Notes: generated by a model from the letters alone, not told the origin. 64,000 bases of DNA from Pasteurellaceae bacterium Pebbles2 (GCA_023101505.1 LVZA01000001.1:1240001-1304000), one strand, 5' to 3'; positions 30,640-43,956 are shown, numbered from the stretch's first letter. A program made the numbers and translations.

Positions 30640-32022
30640 ATGACAGATAATTTTGATAATTTCACTAAAGACACTATCGTCGCCCAAGCAACGCCAATCG
30701 GGCGTGGTGGCGTAGGGATCTTGCGTGTATCAGGGCCGTTGGCACAAACCGTGGCACAAGCAGTGGTGGGCAAAGAACTCAAACCACGCTTAGCCAATTA
30801 TTTGCCGTTTAAAGATGTTGACGGCACAGTGCTAGATCAAGGCATTGCCTTATTTTTCAAATCACCCAATTCATTCACGGGCGAAGACGTGTTGGAATTG
30901 CAAGGACACGGCGGTCAAATCGTGTTGGATTTGTTGCTCAAACGCATTTTGCAAGTGTCAGGTGTACGCTTAGCACGCCCGGGTGAATTTTCTGAACAAG
31001 CCTTTTTAAACGACAAACTCGATCTTGCCCAAGCCGAAGCCATTGCCGATTTGATCGATGCCAGCTCCGAGCAAGCTGCACGCTCAGCCTTGAAATCGTT
31101 GCAAGGTGAGTTTTCAAATAAAATCAATCATTTGGTGGATAGTGTCATTTATTTACGTACCTACGTAGAAGCCGCTATTGACTTCCCTGATGAAGAAATT
31201 GACTTTCTTGCTGACGGCAAAATTGAAGGGCATTTAAACGACATCATCAGCCAGCTAGATCAAGTACGCCGTGAAGCGAAACAGGGGTCGATCTTGCGAG
31301 AGGGAATGAAAGTCGTGATCGCAGGTCGCCCAAATGCAGGTAAATCGAGCTTGCTTAATGCATTGGCAGGGCGTGAAGCGGCGATTGTTACCAACATCGC
31401 AGGCACAACCCGAGATGTATTGCGTGAACACATTCACATCGACGGAATGCCCTTGCACATTATCGACACCGCAGGCTTGCGTGATGCGACCGATGAAGTG
31501 GAACGCATCGGCATTACTCGTGCGTGGGACGAAATTGAACAAGCAGATCGTGTACTTTTAATGCTCGACAGCACCGATCCCGACAGCCAAAATTTAGAAA
31601 AAGTGCGGTCAGAATTTTTGCAGAAATTGCCTGAAAACTTGCCTGTAACTGTGATTCGCAACAAAACCGATTTAAGTGGTGAACAAGAAAGTTTAAGCGA
31701 AGAAAATGGCTACACCACGATCCGCCTATCAGCACAAACCCAACTTGGGGTCGATTTATTGCGTGAACACTTAAAGCAAGCAATGGGCTACCAAACAGGC
31801 ACAGAGGGCGGCTTCCTTGCTCGCCGTCGCCATTTAGAAGCCTTAGAAAACGCCGCCGAACACTTACAACTCGGACACGTTCAACTCACCCAATTCTACG
31901 CTGGAGAATTGCTTGCCGAAGAACTCCGTTTAGTGCAAAACTATCTCAGCGAAATCACAGGACAATTCACGTCTGATGATTTACTGGGGAACATTTTTAG
32001 TTCGTTTTGTATTGGGAAGTAA
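30640..32022 (+). CDS. mnmE: tRNA uridine-5-carboxymethylaminomethyl(34) synthesis GTPase MnmE
   Basis: GTPase that, with MnmG, modifies wobble uridines of tRNAs. 460 residues. The N-terminal folate-binding domain starts [22 protein letters not shown]. The G domain is inserted in a helical domain: G1 [14 protein letters not shown], the switch region IAGTTRD, G3 DTAGL and G4 NKTD. The protein ends FCIGK, the invariant CxGK tail. ATG follows TAGGAAAGTTTT. The cluster order ends here and the restriction-modification cassette begins. Confidence 0.97.
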   Translation: MTDNFDNFTKDTIVAQATPIGRGGVGILRVSGPLAQTVAQAVVGKELKPRLANYLPFKDVDGTVLDQGIALFFKSPNSFTGEDVLELQGHGGQIVLDLLLKRILQVSGVRLARPGEFSEQAFLNDKLDLAQAEAIADLIDASSEQAARSALKSLQGEFSNKINHLVDSVIYLRTYVEAAIDFPDEEIDFLADGKIEGHLNDIISQLDQVRREAKQGSILREGMKVVIAGRPNAGKSSLLNALAGREAAIVTNIAGTTRDVLREHIHIDGMPLHIIDTAGLRDATDEVERIGITRAWDEIEQADRVLLMLDSTDPDSQNLEKVRSEFLQKLPENLPVTVIRNKTDLSGEQESLSEENGYTTIRLSAQTQLGVDLLREHLKQAMGYQTGTEGGFLARRRHLEALENAAEHLQLGHVQLTQFYAGELLAEELRLVQNYLSEITGQFTSDDLLGNIFSSFCIGK

Positions 32023-32028
32023 AGCGAT

Positions 32029-32066
32029 AAAAGTGCGGTGCAAAAAATGATAGTTTTTCACCGCAT
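32029..32066. terminator. Weak hairpin with uptake sequence after mnmE
   Basis: AAAAGTGCGGTG followed 18 bases later by CACCGC, which pairs with GCGGTG; the second arm is only a partial uptake sequence (CACCGCATT). Possible mnmE terminator; no clean T-run. Confidence 0.45.
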
Positions 32067-32135
32067 TGTGTCTATTGTAAGTTTTATTAAATTGTGTCAA
32101 AATATGTTTAAATAAACAGTGTTTTTAGAGGCTGT

Positions 32136-32942
32136 ATGGAATATAGTGTTTTTAGTCAAAAATTAAAAAATAAAGTTTTTGGTGAAGATTTAAACTATGA
32201 AATCTTAGAGACAGTATTGAAAAATCCCCAACGTTATATCGGTTTATTTAGAGTTACCAATGCCAAAACCAAGCTGATCCAAAATATCACTCAGAGCTGT
32301 GAAATTAAATTTGGCGATTTTTTAGAAGAAATTTTTACAGAATATATCGCTGAAATGGGGTTTGAGAATTTGAATAAGAAAATCGGTACTGATGACGAAA
32401 ATAATGATCTGAATGCTGATCAGGTTTTTTGTAAAGATGGTATTGTTTATCTTATTGAGCAAAAAGTCAGAGATGATCACGATAGTACTAAAAAGCGAGG
32501 GCAATACGCTAATTTTATAAAAAAAATTAAATGCCTGAAAAAAATGTACCCCAACGCTAAAAAATTTGTGGCTGCTATGTGGTTTACTGATGATAGCTTA
32601 AAGAAAAACAGAAAATATTATCTTGAGCAAATGGAAAATAACACGGATTTGTTATTACAAACTGAGTTATGCTATGGAATTGATATTTTTAATAAAATAT
32701 TCAAACGTGTCGATATTTGGAAAGAACTTCTTAGTCATTTAAAAAGGCATAAAGATGAAAGAAGTAAAGATATTCTCAATGTTCCTGATTTTGACTCTAG
32801 TTTACAAATCAGAAAAGCATTGTTAAAAATTCGGGACGATGAACCTAACTTAATAAAAAAATTACTTTCTGATAAGGTCGAATATATTGAGCTTAGAAAA
32901 GAACTTTTTCCAACTGGAAAAAATTTAGAAGGATTAAGATAA
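32136..32942 (+). CDS. Type II restriction endonuclease, HinfI-like neighbourhood
   Basis: A 268-residue protein, predicted to be the endonuclease partner of the adjacent methyltransferase. A PD-(D/E)xK-type active site can be read as Asp95 (LNADQVF), Glu108-Gln-Lys110 (YLIEQK), followed by the conserved-looking VRDDHDSTKKRGQY. The rest is charged and helical. It is AT-rich compared with its neighbours. ATG follows AGAGGCTGT; the stop codon overlaps the methyltransferase start as TAATG. No controller protein or C-box is seen. Assignment rests on context and the motif; cleavage at GANTC is inferred only from the methyltransferase similarity. Confidence 0.75.
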   Translation: MEYSVFSQKLKNKVFGEDLNYEILETVLKNPQRYIGLFRVTNAKTKLIQNITQSCEIKFGDFLEEIFTEYIAEMGFENLNKKIGTDDENNDLNADQVFCKDGIVYLIEQKVRDDHDSTKKRGQYANFIKKIKCLKKMYPNAKKFVAAMWFTDDSLKKNRKYYLEQMENNTDLLLQTELCYGIDIFNKIFKRVDIWKELLSHLKRHKDERSKDILNVPDFDSSLQIRKALLKIRDDEPNLIKKLLSDKVEYIELRKELFPTGKNLEGLR

Positions 32943-34063
32943 TGCTACCACTTAACTCGATAATTCACGGTAATTGTCTGACAGAAATGCAAAAACTTCC
33001 TAGTGAAAGTGTTGATCTTATTTTTGCTGATCCACCTTATTGGATGAGAATAGAGGGGGCATTGAAACGCCCCGAGGGAAGTGATTTTTCTGGCTGTGAT
33101 GATGACTGGGATAACGTATTTCAAAATAATGATGACTATGCTGAATTTACACAAAAATGGCTTATGGAGTGTTATCGAGTTTTGAAAAAAAATGGTTCTA
33201 TTTGGGTGATTGGCGGAATGCAATGTATTTATACCATTGGCGCTACAATGCAAAATCTGGGATTTTGGTTTATTAATGATGTTATTTGGTATAAAACTAA
33301 TCCAACACCTAATTTTATGGGTACTCGTCTAAATAATTCTCACGAAACTTTGATCTGGGCAACTAAAGACAAGAAAAGTAAATTCACTTTTCATTATAAA
33401 ACAGCTAAAGAATTAAATGATGAAAATGTTGAGGCAGATCTTTTTGCTAAAGGTCAGAGAAAACAAATGGGTTCAGTTTGGCGTTTTCCTGTATGTAATG
33501 GAAATGAACGTTTAAAAAATAATCTAGGTGAGAAATTGCATTCTACACAGAAGCCAGAAAGTTTGCTGTATAGAATCATTGCATTAACATCAAATATTGG
33601 CGATGTTGTTTTTGATCCTTTTGGTGGAACAATGACAACAGCAGCTATGGCTAAACGTTTAGGACGTCATTACTTGACTATTGAGCAAAATGAAGAATAT
33701 ATCAAGTATGGGCAAGAAAGATTAAGAGCTATCAGTGTGGTTAATGATGATGTTTCTCAAGCAAAATGGGATATCAAACCGCCTAAAGCTAAAATGGAAG
33801 ATATGATTTCTGCTGGTTTTTTTAGTATTGGAGAATTATTTTATTTAAAAAATACCAATGAAACTGCTACTTTATTAGAAAATGGTAAATTATTTTATCA
33901 AAAAGAAATTTATGATATGCATACTTTAGCTGCAAAAATAAAGAATGTAAAAGCGGATAGATTAAATGGATTTAATTTTTGGCAAGTTCAACGTGAAAAT
34001 AGCCTTGTGAGTATTGATAGCATCAGAACTCAATATAGAGAAAATTTAACAGCACAAATTTAG
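32942..34063 (+). CDS. Type II DNA adenine methyltransferase, HinfI-like (predicted GANTC)
   Basis: A beta-class amino-methyltransferase of 373 residues. The catalytic motif IV DLIFADPPYWM comes first (about residues 29-39); the SAM-binding motif I follows late (VVFDPFGGTMTTAAMAKRLGR, about residue 220). Segments SIWVIG, NDVIWYKTNPTPNF, HSTQKPESLLYRII and a C-terminal domain with GFFSIGELFY closely recall M.HinfI, a GANTC N6-adenine enzyme. Odd: motif I reads DPFGGTMTT, with Met where relatives have Gly (DPFxGxGT). The DNA confirms GGT GGA ACA ATG ACA. Either the enzyme tolerates this or its activity is changed. It overlaps the endonuclease gene by one base. Confidence 0.82.
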   Translation: MLPLNSIIHGNCLTEMQKLPSESVDLIFADPPYWMRIEGALKRPEGSDFSGCDDDWDNVFQNNDDYAEFTQKWLMECYRVLKKNGSIWVIGGMQCIYTIGATMQNLGFWFINDVIWYKTNPTPNFMGTRLNNSHETLIWATKDKKSKFTFHYKTAKELNDENVEADLFAKGQRKQMGSVWRFPVCNGNERLKNNLGEKLHSTQKPESLLYRIIALTSNIGDVVFDPFGGTMTTAAMAKRLGRHYLTIEQNEEYIKYGQERLRAISVVNDDVSQAKWDIKPPKAKMEDMISAGFFSIGELFYLKNTNETATLLENGKLFYQKEIYDMHTLAAKIKNVKADRLNGFNFWQVQRENSLVSIDSIRTQYRENLTAQI

Positions 34064-34074
34064 CTGAAAAATAG

Positions 34075-34116
34075 TAAAAAAGCACCGCACTTTATAAAAC
34101 TGCGGTGCTTTTTTCA
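34075..34116. terminator. Terminator with uptake-sequence arms
   Basis: AAAAAGCACCGCA (to 34089) pairs with TGCGGTGCTTTTTT (34101-34114). The left arm has an exact uptake core, the right arm a degenerate one. It lies between the convergent methyltransferase gene and metQ. Confidence 0.87.
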
Positions 34117-34144
34117 CAAGTTTTTTTTAAGAGAGTTTAAGGAA

Positions 34145-34975
34145 TTACCAACCTTTCACAACACCATCTTTAAAGTGTTTTTTCGCTTCTGCTTCTACTT
34201 CATCTGTTTGGTAGGCTTTAACGAAGTTTTTCACTGCGTCTGAGTCTTTGTTGTCTTGACGAGCAACGATGATGTTCACGTATGGGCTGTCTTTGTCTTC
34301 AACGAATACGCCGTTATCTTGTGCGTTTAAGCCAACTTGACCAGCGTAGGTGTTGTTTACTACGGCTAAATCCACGTCGTCTAAAGCACGGGCAGCAACT
34401 GCGGTGTCAACTGGGGTGATTTGTAGATTTTTCGGGTTTTCTACAATATCAAGCACAGTTGCGTTTAAGTTGGTGTTGTCTTTTAATTTGATTAAGCCTT
34501 GTTTTTCTAACAAAATCAATGCACGAGCACCGTTTGATGGGTCGTTTGGTACAGCGATTTTTGCACCGTCTTTTAATTCAGATACGTTTTTGATGGTTTT
34601 TGAATAACCTGCTAATGGGTAAACGAATGTGTTGCCCACGATCACTAAGTTGGTGATGTTGTTCGCTTTGGTGTCGCTGTCTAAATACGGTTTGTGTTGC
34701 ATTGCGTTGATGTCTAAATCGCCTTTGCTTACCGCTGGATTTGGTAAAGCGTAGTCGTTGAATTCAACAAATTGCACATCAAGGTTGTATTTTTCTTTCG
34801 CTACTTTTGCAGCAATTTCAGCCACTTGATGCTCAGGACCTGACATTACGCCCACTTTAATGCTTTGTGGCGCAGTTTGTGCGGCTGCTGATTCAGGTTT
34901 TTTTTCTTCATTACAAGCCGTTAAAGCAAATACGGAAGCAAGTGCGGTAACAGAAACGAGTTTTTTTAAGTTCAT
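34145..34975 (-). CDS. metQ: Methionine ABC transporter substrate-binding lipoprotein MetQ
   Basis: Lipid-anchored methionine-binding protein of the MetNIQ importer. The 276-residue precursor has a lipoprotein signal peptide with lipobox LTAC, acylated Cys21. The mature part shows the NlpA/MetQ fold: IKVGVMSGPEHQVAEIAAKVA, VEFNDYALPNPAVSKGDLDINAMQHKPYLD and VAVPNDPSNGARALILLEKQGLI-like (IAVPNDPSNGARAL). Third gene of the leftward metN-metI-metQ operon, 33 bases after metI. It ends near an uptake-sequence terminator. Confidence 0.96.
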   Translation of the reverse strand: MNLKKLVSVTALASVFALTACNEEKKPESAAAQTAPQSIKVGVMSGPEHQVAEIAAKVAKEKYNLDVQFVEFNDYALPNPAVSKGDLDINAMQHKPYLDSDTKANNITNLVIVGNTFVYPLAGYSKTIKNVSELKDGAKIAVPNDPSNGARALILLEKQGLIKLKDNTNLNATVLDIVENPKNLQITPVDTAVAARALDDVDLAVVNNTYAGQVGLNAQDNGVFVEDKDSPYVNIIVARQDNKDSDAVKNFVKAYQTDEVEAEAKKHFKDGVVKGW

Positions 34976-35008
34976 AAAATGTCCTTTTTAAGTTTAAGTA
35001 AAGTTAAA

Positions 35009-35698
35009 TTAACGATGATCAAAACGATCAGCGAGTTTGTTGCCGTATCTTTCGCAGATCATCACGATCAATACGATGATAATAGTTGCCACCCAAAGCA
35101 CGTAAGGCATATTGCGGTGTAAACCGTAGGAAATTGCGGTGTTGCCTAAGCCGCCGCCGCCCACAGCACCTGCCATTGCAGAGTAGCCGATGAGTGTTAC
35201 CAAGGTTAAAGTTGTTGCTTTAATCAACATTGGCAAGGCTTCAGGTAGATAAAATTTGCTGACTAATTGCCACACGTTCGTACCCATTGCTTTGGCGGTT
35301 TCGGTTAATCCGCTAGGAATATCACCCAGTGCATTTGCGGTTAAGCGAGCGAAAAACGGCATTGCGGCAACGGCAAGGGGAATAATTGATGCGGTTGTGC
35401 CGAGCGTTGTGCCGACTAAAAAGCGGGTTACTGGCATTAAGTCAAAGAGCAAAATAATAAAAGGAATTGAACGTCCGATGTTAATTAATGCTTCCAATAT
35501 ACGGTTGACTTTTGGATTAGCAAGTGCTTGATTTTGTTGGGTTAAAAATGTCCATACACCCAATGGCAAGCCGAATAATACCGCAAAAAAGGTGGCGGCG
35601 AAGCTCATATAAATGGTTTCAATCGTGCTTGAGCCGATTAATTGCCACACTTGCGGCGTAATTTGGGTTGTAAATCCGTTAATGAAATTATCCCACAT
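35009..35698 (-). CDS. metI: Methionine ABC transporter permease MetI
   Basis: Inner-membrane permease of 229 residues with five predicted helices and the BPD-transport EAA loop ([32 protein letters not shown]). Start set at ATG complementary to 35696-35698 ([11 protein letters not shown]), nine bases after GGAGG; an upstream in-frame GTG at 35716 is less likely. The start lies inside the end of metN (11-base overlap), so translation is coupled. Confidence 0.95.
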   Translation of the reverse strand: MWDNFINGFTTQITPQVWQLIGSSTIETIYMSFAATFFAVLFGLPLGVWTFLTQQNQALANPKVNRILEALINIGRSIPFIILLFDLMPVTRFLVGTTLGTTASIIPLAVAAMPFFARLTANALGDIPSGLTETAKAMGTNVWQLVSKFYLPEALPMLIKATTLTLVTLIGYSAMAGAVGGGGLGNTAISYGLHRNMPYVLWVATIIIVLIVMICERYGNKLADRFDHR

Positions 35699-36725
35699 AG
35701 CCAAGCACCTCCACACGCACGTTGCTTTCCATTAAGTAAATTTTCGCTTGCGTAATCGCATCTTCATCGCCTTCAACTTCCGCAATGGTGAAGCCGAATT
35801 TTGTGCCGCCTGCATAATCAATTTGCGACATTAAAATATTAAATGCCACATCAAATTTGCGAGCCGTTTGTGATAATAACGGGGCATCAACTGAGCGACC
35901 AGTAAATTCAAAACGAATAATTGGTGCGGAGTTTGGCGATTTTGGCGTGTCTGACAACTGTGCCATATATTCTTCAGGCAAATGATTATGGAACGTGGAT
36001 TGAATAAATTCTTGTGCTAATTCCGTTTTTGGATTAGAGAAAATTTCGCTTACTGTGCCTTGCTCAATAAGCTCGCCACCGTCGATGACGGCGACCTGAT
36101 CGCAAATGCGTTTTACCACGTCCATTTCGTGCGTGATCAGCAAAATTGTAATGCCTAAAGTGCGGTTAATTTCTTTTAATAATTTTAAGATCGACTGCGT
36201 AGTGGCTGGGTCGAGTGCACTGGTTGCTTCATCGCAGAGTAACACGTGCGGATCGCTGGCTAACGCCCGAGCAATGGCGACACGTTGCTTTTGACCACCT
36301 GAAAGATTGGCTGGATAAACATCTTTTTTTTCTGTTAAGCCCACGAGTTCTAAAAGTGCGGTAACTTTTTGTTGAATTTTTTCTTTGGAGGCTTTTTCTA
36401 ATTCTAATGGTAAAGCGATGTTGCCAAATACGGTGCGTGAACTTAATAAGTTAAAATGCTGAAAAATCATACCGATATTACGGCGTTCAGCAATAAGTTG
36501 GCTGTCGGTTAATTCGGTTAGCTCTTTGCCGTCTACAATTACCGAGCCTGAAGTTGGGCGTTCTAATAAATTTACGCAACGAATCAGTGTGCTTTTCCCT
36601 GCACCTGACGCACCAATCACGCCACAGATGCTGCCTGCTGGCACATCTAAAGAAACGTTATCAAGTGCGGTTAATTTTTTGCCCGAAACGTCAAAAATTT
36701 TAGTGATATTTTTTAGCTTAATCAT
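35688..36725 (-). CDS. metN: Methionine ABC transporter ATP-binding protein MetN
   Basis: ATPase of the methionine importer, 345 residues. Walker [16 protein letters not shown]-loop FQHFNLL, signature [15 protein letters not shown] and Walker [14 protein letters not shown] are intact. The C-terminal 100 residues form the NIL (ACT-like) domain that binds methionine and inhibits transport when the cell is replete. First gene of metNIQ; a met-box-like pair lies about 45 bases upstream of the start, so MetJ control is likely. Confidence 0.97.
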   Translation of the reverse strand: MIKLKNITKIFDVSGKKLTALDNVSLDVPAGSICGVIGASGAGKSTLIRCVNLLERPTSGSVIVDGKELTELTDSQLIAERRNIGMIFQHFNLLSSRTVFGNIALPLELEKASKEKIQQKVTALLELVGLTEKKDVYPANLSGGQKQRVAIARALASDPHVLLCDEATSALDPATTQSILKLLKEINRTLGITILLITHEMDVVKRICDQVAVIDGGELIEQGTVSEIFSNPKTELAQEFIQSTFHNHLPEEYMAQLSDTPKSPNSAPIIRFEFTGRSVDAPLLSQTARKFDVAFNILMSQIDYAGGTKFGFTIAEVEGDEDAITQAKIYLMESNVRVEVLGYVG

Positions 36726-36768
36726 ATAAGCCCTTTATGTTGAAAAATTTTATTGTTCAATGTATTTT

Positions 36769-36784
36769 AGACGGCTATATGGCT
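36769..36784 (-). promoter_or_regulatory. Candidate MetJ operator (tandem met boxes) for metNIQ
   Basis: Two adjacent 8-mers, AGACGGCT (36769-36776; 7/8 to AGACGTCT) and ATATGGCT (36777-36784; 5/8), upstream of metN. MetJ binds two or more tandem met boxes. metJ lies in the same window at 15168. Confidence 0.6.
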
Positions 36785-36880
36785 GTGTCAACAATTATTC
36801 GTTGCGTTGTTAGAATATATCATTATGTCTTATGAAAATTATGCGATAATGTTGTCGCTATATATAAAGAAGGAATAGAA

Positions 36881-37435
36881 ATGAATAAAGCAATTTTTTT
36901 GGATCGAGATGGCACGTTGAATATCGATCACGGTTATGTACATCAAATTGACGATTTTCATTTTATTGATGGTAGCATTGAAGCTTTGCTTAGATTAAAA
37001 AAAATGGGCTATTTGTTGGTGTTAGTAACCAATCAGTCTGGTATTGCTAGGGGCTATTTTTCAGAAGATCAATTTTTGCAATTAACCGAATGGGTCGATT
37101 GGTCGCTGGCGGATCGTGGCGTGGATTTGGACGGTATTTATTATTGCCCACATCATATTGATGGCAAGGGCGAGTATCAGCAAGATTGCGATTGCCGTAA
37201 GCCAAAATCGGGAATGTTATTGCAGGCGATTAAGGAATTACGTATTGATCCAAGCCAATCATTTATGGTGGGCGACAAAGCTGAAGATATGCAGGCAGGC
37301 TTAGGAGCGAAAGTGGCACATAAGATTTTGGTGAAAACGGGTAAAGAAATTACGCCAGCAGGCGAAGATTTAGCGGATTATGTGATTAATTCCATTGCGG
37401 ATTTGCCTGATTTAATAAAACAAATGAAAAATTAA
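36881..37435 (+). CDS. gmhB: D-glycero-beta-D-manno-heptose 1,7-bisphosphate 7-phosphatase
   Basis: HAD-superfamily phosphatase in the ADP-heptose pathway for lipooligosaccharide core. The 184-residue protein has the DxD motif FLDRDGTLN (Asp8, Asp10), motif [15 protein letters not shown], the zinc-binding stretch CPHHIDG...[10 protein letters not shown] (three Cys and one His) and the late acidic motif [15 protein letters not shown] follows AGAAGGAATAG. It is divergent from metN and precedes the rrn promoter; the same metNIQ-gmhB-rrn layout occurs in E. coli (yaeD by rrnH). Confidence 0.94.
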   Translation: MNKAIFLDRDGTLNIDHGYVHQIDDFHFIDGSIEALLRLKKMGYLLVLVTNQSGIARGYFSEDQFLQLTEWVDWSLADRGVDLDGIYYCPHHIDGKGEYQQDCDCRKPKSGMLLQAIKELRIDPSQSFMVGDKAEDMQAGLGAKVAHKILVKTGKEITPAGEDLADYVINSIADLPDLIKQMKN

Positions 37436-37529
37436 CCGCACTTTTTTAATTTTATGGGGGCTTTTTCATCAAAAAGCTGAAAAAATCAACTAACGAGCAA
37501 AAACTTTCACTTTTTTTGTAAAAAGGGCT

Positions 37530-37557
37530 TGCAAAGGAATTGGAAATCCCTATAATA
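37530..37557 (+). promoter_or_regulatory. rRNA operon promoter
   Basis: -35 TTGCAA (37530-37535), 16-nt spacer, -10 TATAAT (37552-37557), then a GC-rich discriminator (ACGCTCC) typical of stringently controlled rrn promoters. AT-rich tracts lie upstream. Confidence 0.85.
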
Positions 37558-37614
37558 CGCTCCACACAACGACGCAACGTTGTCATCAAATGAAACAACC
37601 GCGTCGTTATTTTT

Positions 37615-37626
37615 TGTTCTTTAATA
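37615..37626 (+). promoter_or_regulatory. boxA antitermination site
   Basis: TGTTCTTTAATA, close to the rrn boxA consensus TGCTCTTTAACA, preceded by a boxB-like stem (AACGACGC / GCGTCGTT). A second boxA-like TGTTCTTTAAAAA lies at 39740 before 23S. Confidence 0.75.
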
Positions 37627-37788
37627 ATTTATCAGACAATCTGTGTGGGCACTTGTTGATTGACTTGATTTTAAAAATATATTTAAAACTTGAAGTCTTA
37701 ATAGGTGCTTAAACTAGAAATTCATTTTTACTTTTGAAGTAATATGTAAACTTTAGCTAAGCAGTTTATTGAGCGATTAAACTTTTTG

Positions 37789-39324
<1,536 letters not shown>

Positions 39325-39410
39325 ACCAAAAATTAGGCGACGACAAGCGCTCACACAGATTGACTGATAATTATAGACAAGTTAAGAACAAGATAAACCG
39401 AAATCCTTTT

Positions 39411-39487
<77 letters not shown>

Positions 39488-39549
39488 CTCAAGTGAAGCA
39501 AATGAGAAAATCAGATGCGAATGAGTGAAAATCAAAAGGCATTATGATG

Positions 39550-39624
39550 GGGATATAGCTCAGCTGGGAGAGCGCCTGCCTTGCACGCAGGAGGTCAGCG
39601 GTTCGATCCCGCTTATCTCCACCA
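39550..39624 (+). tRNA. tRNA-Ala (UGC)
   Basis: Acceptor GGGGATA / TATCTCC, anticodon TGC in CTTGCACGC, T-loop TTCGATC and encoded CCA. Second tRNA of the spacer. Ends are accurate to a base or so. Confidence 0.96.
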
Positions 39625-39980
39625 ATCATAATTAGTGAGTATTTTGAATGACATCAGCAGATGAAATTAACGATTAAATCTGAAGATAACATCAAAAACA
39701 CAGAATATTCACTAATGATGATATGAAAATGTTATCGACTGTTCTTTAAAAAATTGGAAACAAGCTGAAAAACTGAAGAGACTTTCAAGTTCAGAACGAG
39801 AAGCGAAAGCAACTTTAGTAAGAATACGAAAAAGTCTGAGTAAGAAAGGCAAACTAACCATTTGTCGAAAAAAATCTTAGCTGAACAAAAGCAGCTAAGT
39901 GTTTAGTTTAATTTAATTCGCTTTGAGTGTGAGATTGTCTAATTGAATAATTAAATAGTGAAAACATTTGAGGTTGTATA
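39625..39980. other. tRNA-Ala to 23S spacer
   Basis: 356 bases of transcribed spacer with no gene. It holds a boxA-like element (TGTTCTTTAAAAA at 39740) and, at its end, TTGTATAGTTAAG (39974-39986), which pairs with CTTAACTATACAA at the other end of 23S (42971-42983) as the RNase III processing stem. Confidence 0.75.
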
Positions 39981-42977
<2,997 letters not shown>

Positions 42978-43051
42978 ATACAACGCTCAAGTGTTTTTAG
43001 TAAAGAAAACGCAGAGCGAAGTTAAACTAAAAAACAGACAAAATAATGTAG

Positions 43052-43070
43052 GGGCGTATTGCATACGCCC
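43052..43070. repeat. REP-like hairpin in the 23S-5S spacer
   Basis: GGGCGTAT (43052-43059), loop TGC, ATACGCCC (43063-43070), within GTAGGGGCGTATTGCATAC. This is a compact palindrome of a type often dispersed in bacterial genomes. No T-run follows, so it is not a terminator. Confidence 0.6.
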
Positions 43071-43179
43071 TAACAAACAGACAAAAACTTCAGAATGGGT
43101 AACATAAACCCAAGCAGCTTGTTTCGAATTTAAAGAACGTGAATAACGCAGATAACGCAAAAGTCATCACCGAATAATC

Positions 43180-43292
43180 TTGGCGGCGATAATGCGGTGG
43201 CCCCACCTGACTCCATACCGAACTCAGAAGTGAAACGCCGTAATGCCGATGGTAGTGTTGGGTATCCCAATGTGAGAGTAGGTCACCGCCAG
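43180..43292 (+). rRNA. rrf: 5S ribosomal RNA, copy 1
   Basis: About 113 nt from TTGGCGGCGATAATGCGG to GTAGGTCACCGCCA. Contains the conserved CCGAACTCAGAAGTGAAAC loop and GATGGTAGTGTTGGG. Terminal stem TGGCGG / CCGCCA. Confidence 0.95.
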
Positions 43293-43344
43293 GTTCATTA
43301 TTTTATAAGTTTATTTCTAAAGTGAATTTATAAAATAAAATTTT

Positions 43345-43457
43345 TTGGCAGCCATAGTGCAGTAGCTCCACCTGATCCCATACCGAACTCAGAAGTGAAA
43401 TGCTGTTACGCCGATGGTAGTGTTGGGTTTCCCAATGTGAGAGTAGGTCACTGCCAA
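43345..43457 (+). rRNA. rrf: 5S ribosomal RNA, copy 2 (diverged)
   Basis: A second 5S gene of equal length about 50 bases downstream of the first, from TTGGCAGCCATAGTGCAG to GTAGGTCACTGCCA. It differs from copy 1 at around a dozen positions, several of them paired and compensatory (TGGCAG / CTGCCA; TGCAGTA / ATGCTG), so it is likely functional rather than decayed. Confidence 0.92.
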
Positions 43458-43471
43458 TTACCACATTTAGC

Positions 43472-43548
43472 GGAGTGGTAGTTCAGCTGGTTAGAATACC
43501 TGCCTGTCACGCAGGGGGTCGCGGGTTCGAGTCCCGTCCATTCCGCCA
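43472..43548 (+). tRNA. tRNA-Asp (GUC)
   Basis: 77 nt, acceptor GGAGTGG / CCATTCC, anticodon GTC in CCTGTCACGC, T-loop TTCGAGT, encoded CCA. Lies at the distal end of the rrn operon. Confidence 0.97.
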
Positions 43549-43566
43549 ATTCATTCAAATCTCTAC

Positions 43567-43642
43567 AGGGGCGTAGTTCAATTGGTAGAGCGTCGGTCTC
43601 CAAAACCGAATGCTGGGAGTTCGAGCCTCTCCGCCCCTGCCA
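43567..43642 (+). tRNA. tRNA-Trp (CCA)
   Basis: 76 nt, acceptor AGGGGCG / CGCCCCT, anticodon CCA in TCTCCAAAAC, T-loop TTCGAGC, encoded CCA. Distal tRNA of this rrn operon. Confidence 0.97.
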
Positions 43643-43859
43643 TTTTACTCCTTTATTTTCAACTATTTGCAGCAATTTTAAATTTCTCATTTGTTAAATC
43701 TATTGGCTCGTGTGTCGTAAATGTGACGTGGCTTGCAAAAGGTGAGGATCATCAATATCTTTATATTCCCTCACTTCCTTAACAAAAACTGCGGTAAAAT
43801 TTTCTTAAATTTTTTTCAAAAAAATTATTTCAACGAAATTAATCAGTTAGTTTTCTACC

Positions 43860-43873
43860 TTGATCCTGATCAA
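43860..43873 (+). promoter_or_regulatory. FNR box upstream of nrdD
   Basis: TTGATCCTGATCAA, an exact match to TTGAT-N4-ATCAA. Its centre (43866.5) lies 41-42 bases before a plausible start near 43908, with a -10-like TGTATTTT at about 43897-43904, the classic class II activator spacing. Predicts anaerobic induction of nrdD. Confidence 0.85.
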
Positions 43874-43909
43874 TAATACCCATAGATTTTATCCTTGTAT
43901 TTTGCTTTT

Positions 43910-43925
43910 TACCTATATATAGTGT
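43910..43925 (+). promoter_or_regulatory. NrdR box 1
   Basis: TACCTATATATAGTGT, 13/16 to the palindrome ACACTATATATAGTGT. It is spaced exactly 31 bases from box 2, three helical turns, as in known NrdR-regulated promoters. Confidence 0.8.
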
Positions 43926-43940
43926 CTTTTAATTTTTATA

Positions 43941-43956
43941 ACACTATATATAGGGG
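43941..43956 (+). promoter_or_regulatory. NrdR box 2, overlapping the nrdD ribosome-binding site
   Basis: ACACTATATATAGGGG, 14/16 to consensus. Its last bases (AGGGG) are the nrdD Shine-Dalgarno sequence, which may explain the two deviations. Confidence 0.82.

Larger units (their letters stand above)
37436..37788. other. rrn control region
   Basis: 353 bases between gmhB and 16S. It begins with a single uptake core after gmhB (CCGCACTTTT), then a small GCTTTTT/AAAAAGC hairpin (37460-37480), AT-rich upstream sequence, the rrn promoter (37530-37557), an AACGACGC/GCGTCGTT stem (37567-37608) followed by boxA at 37615, and the 16S leader. Confidence 0.7.

Noticed and set aside
32136-34063. Larger defence island around the restriction-modification pair
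   Set aside because: Neighbours on both sides are core genes (mnmE, metQ); no other defence gene, transposase or recombinase is present.
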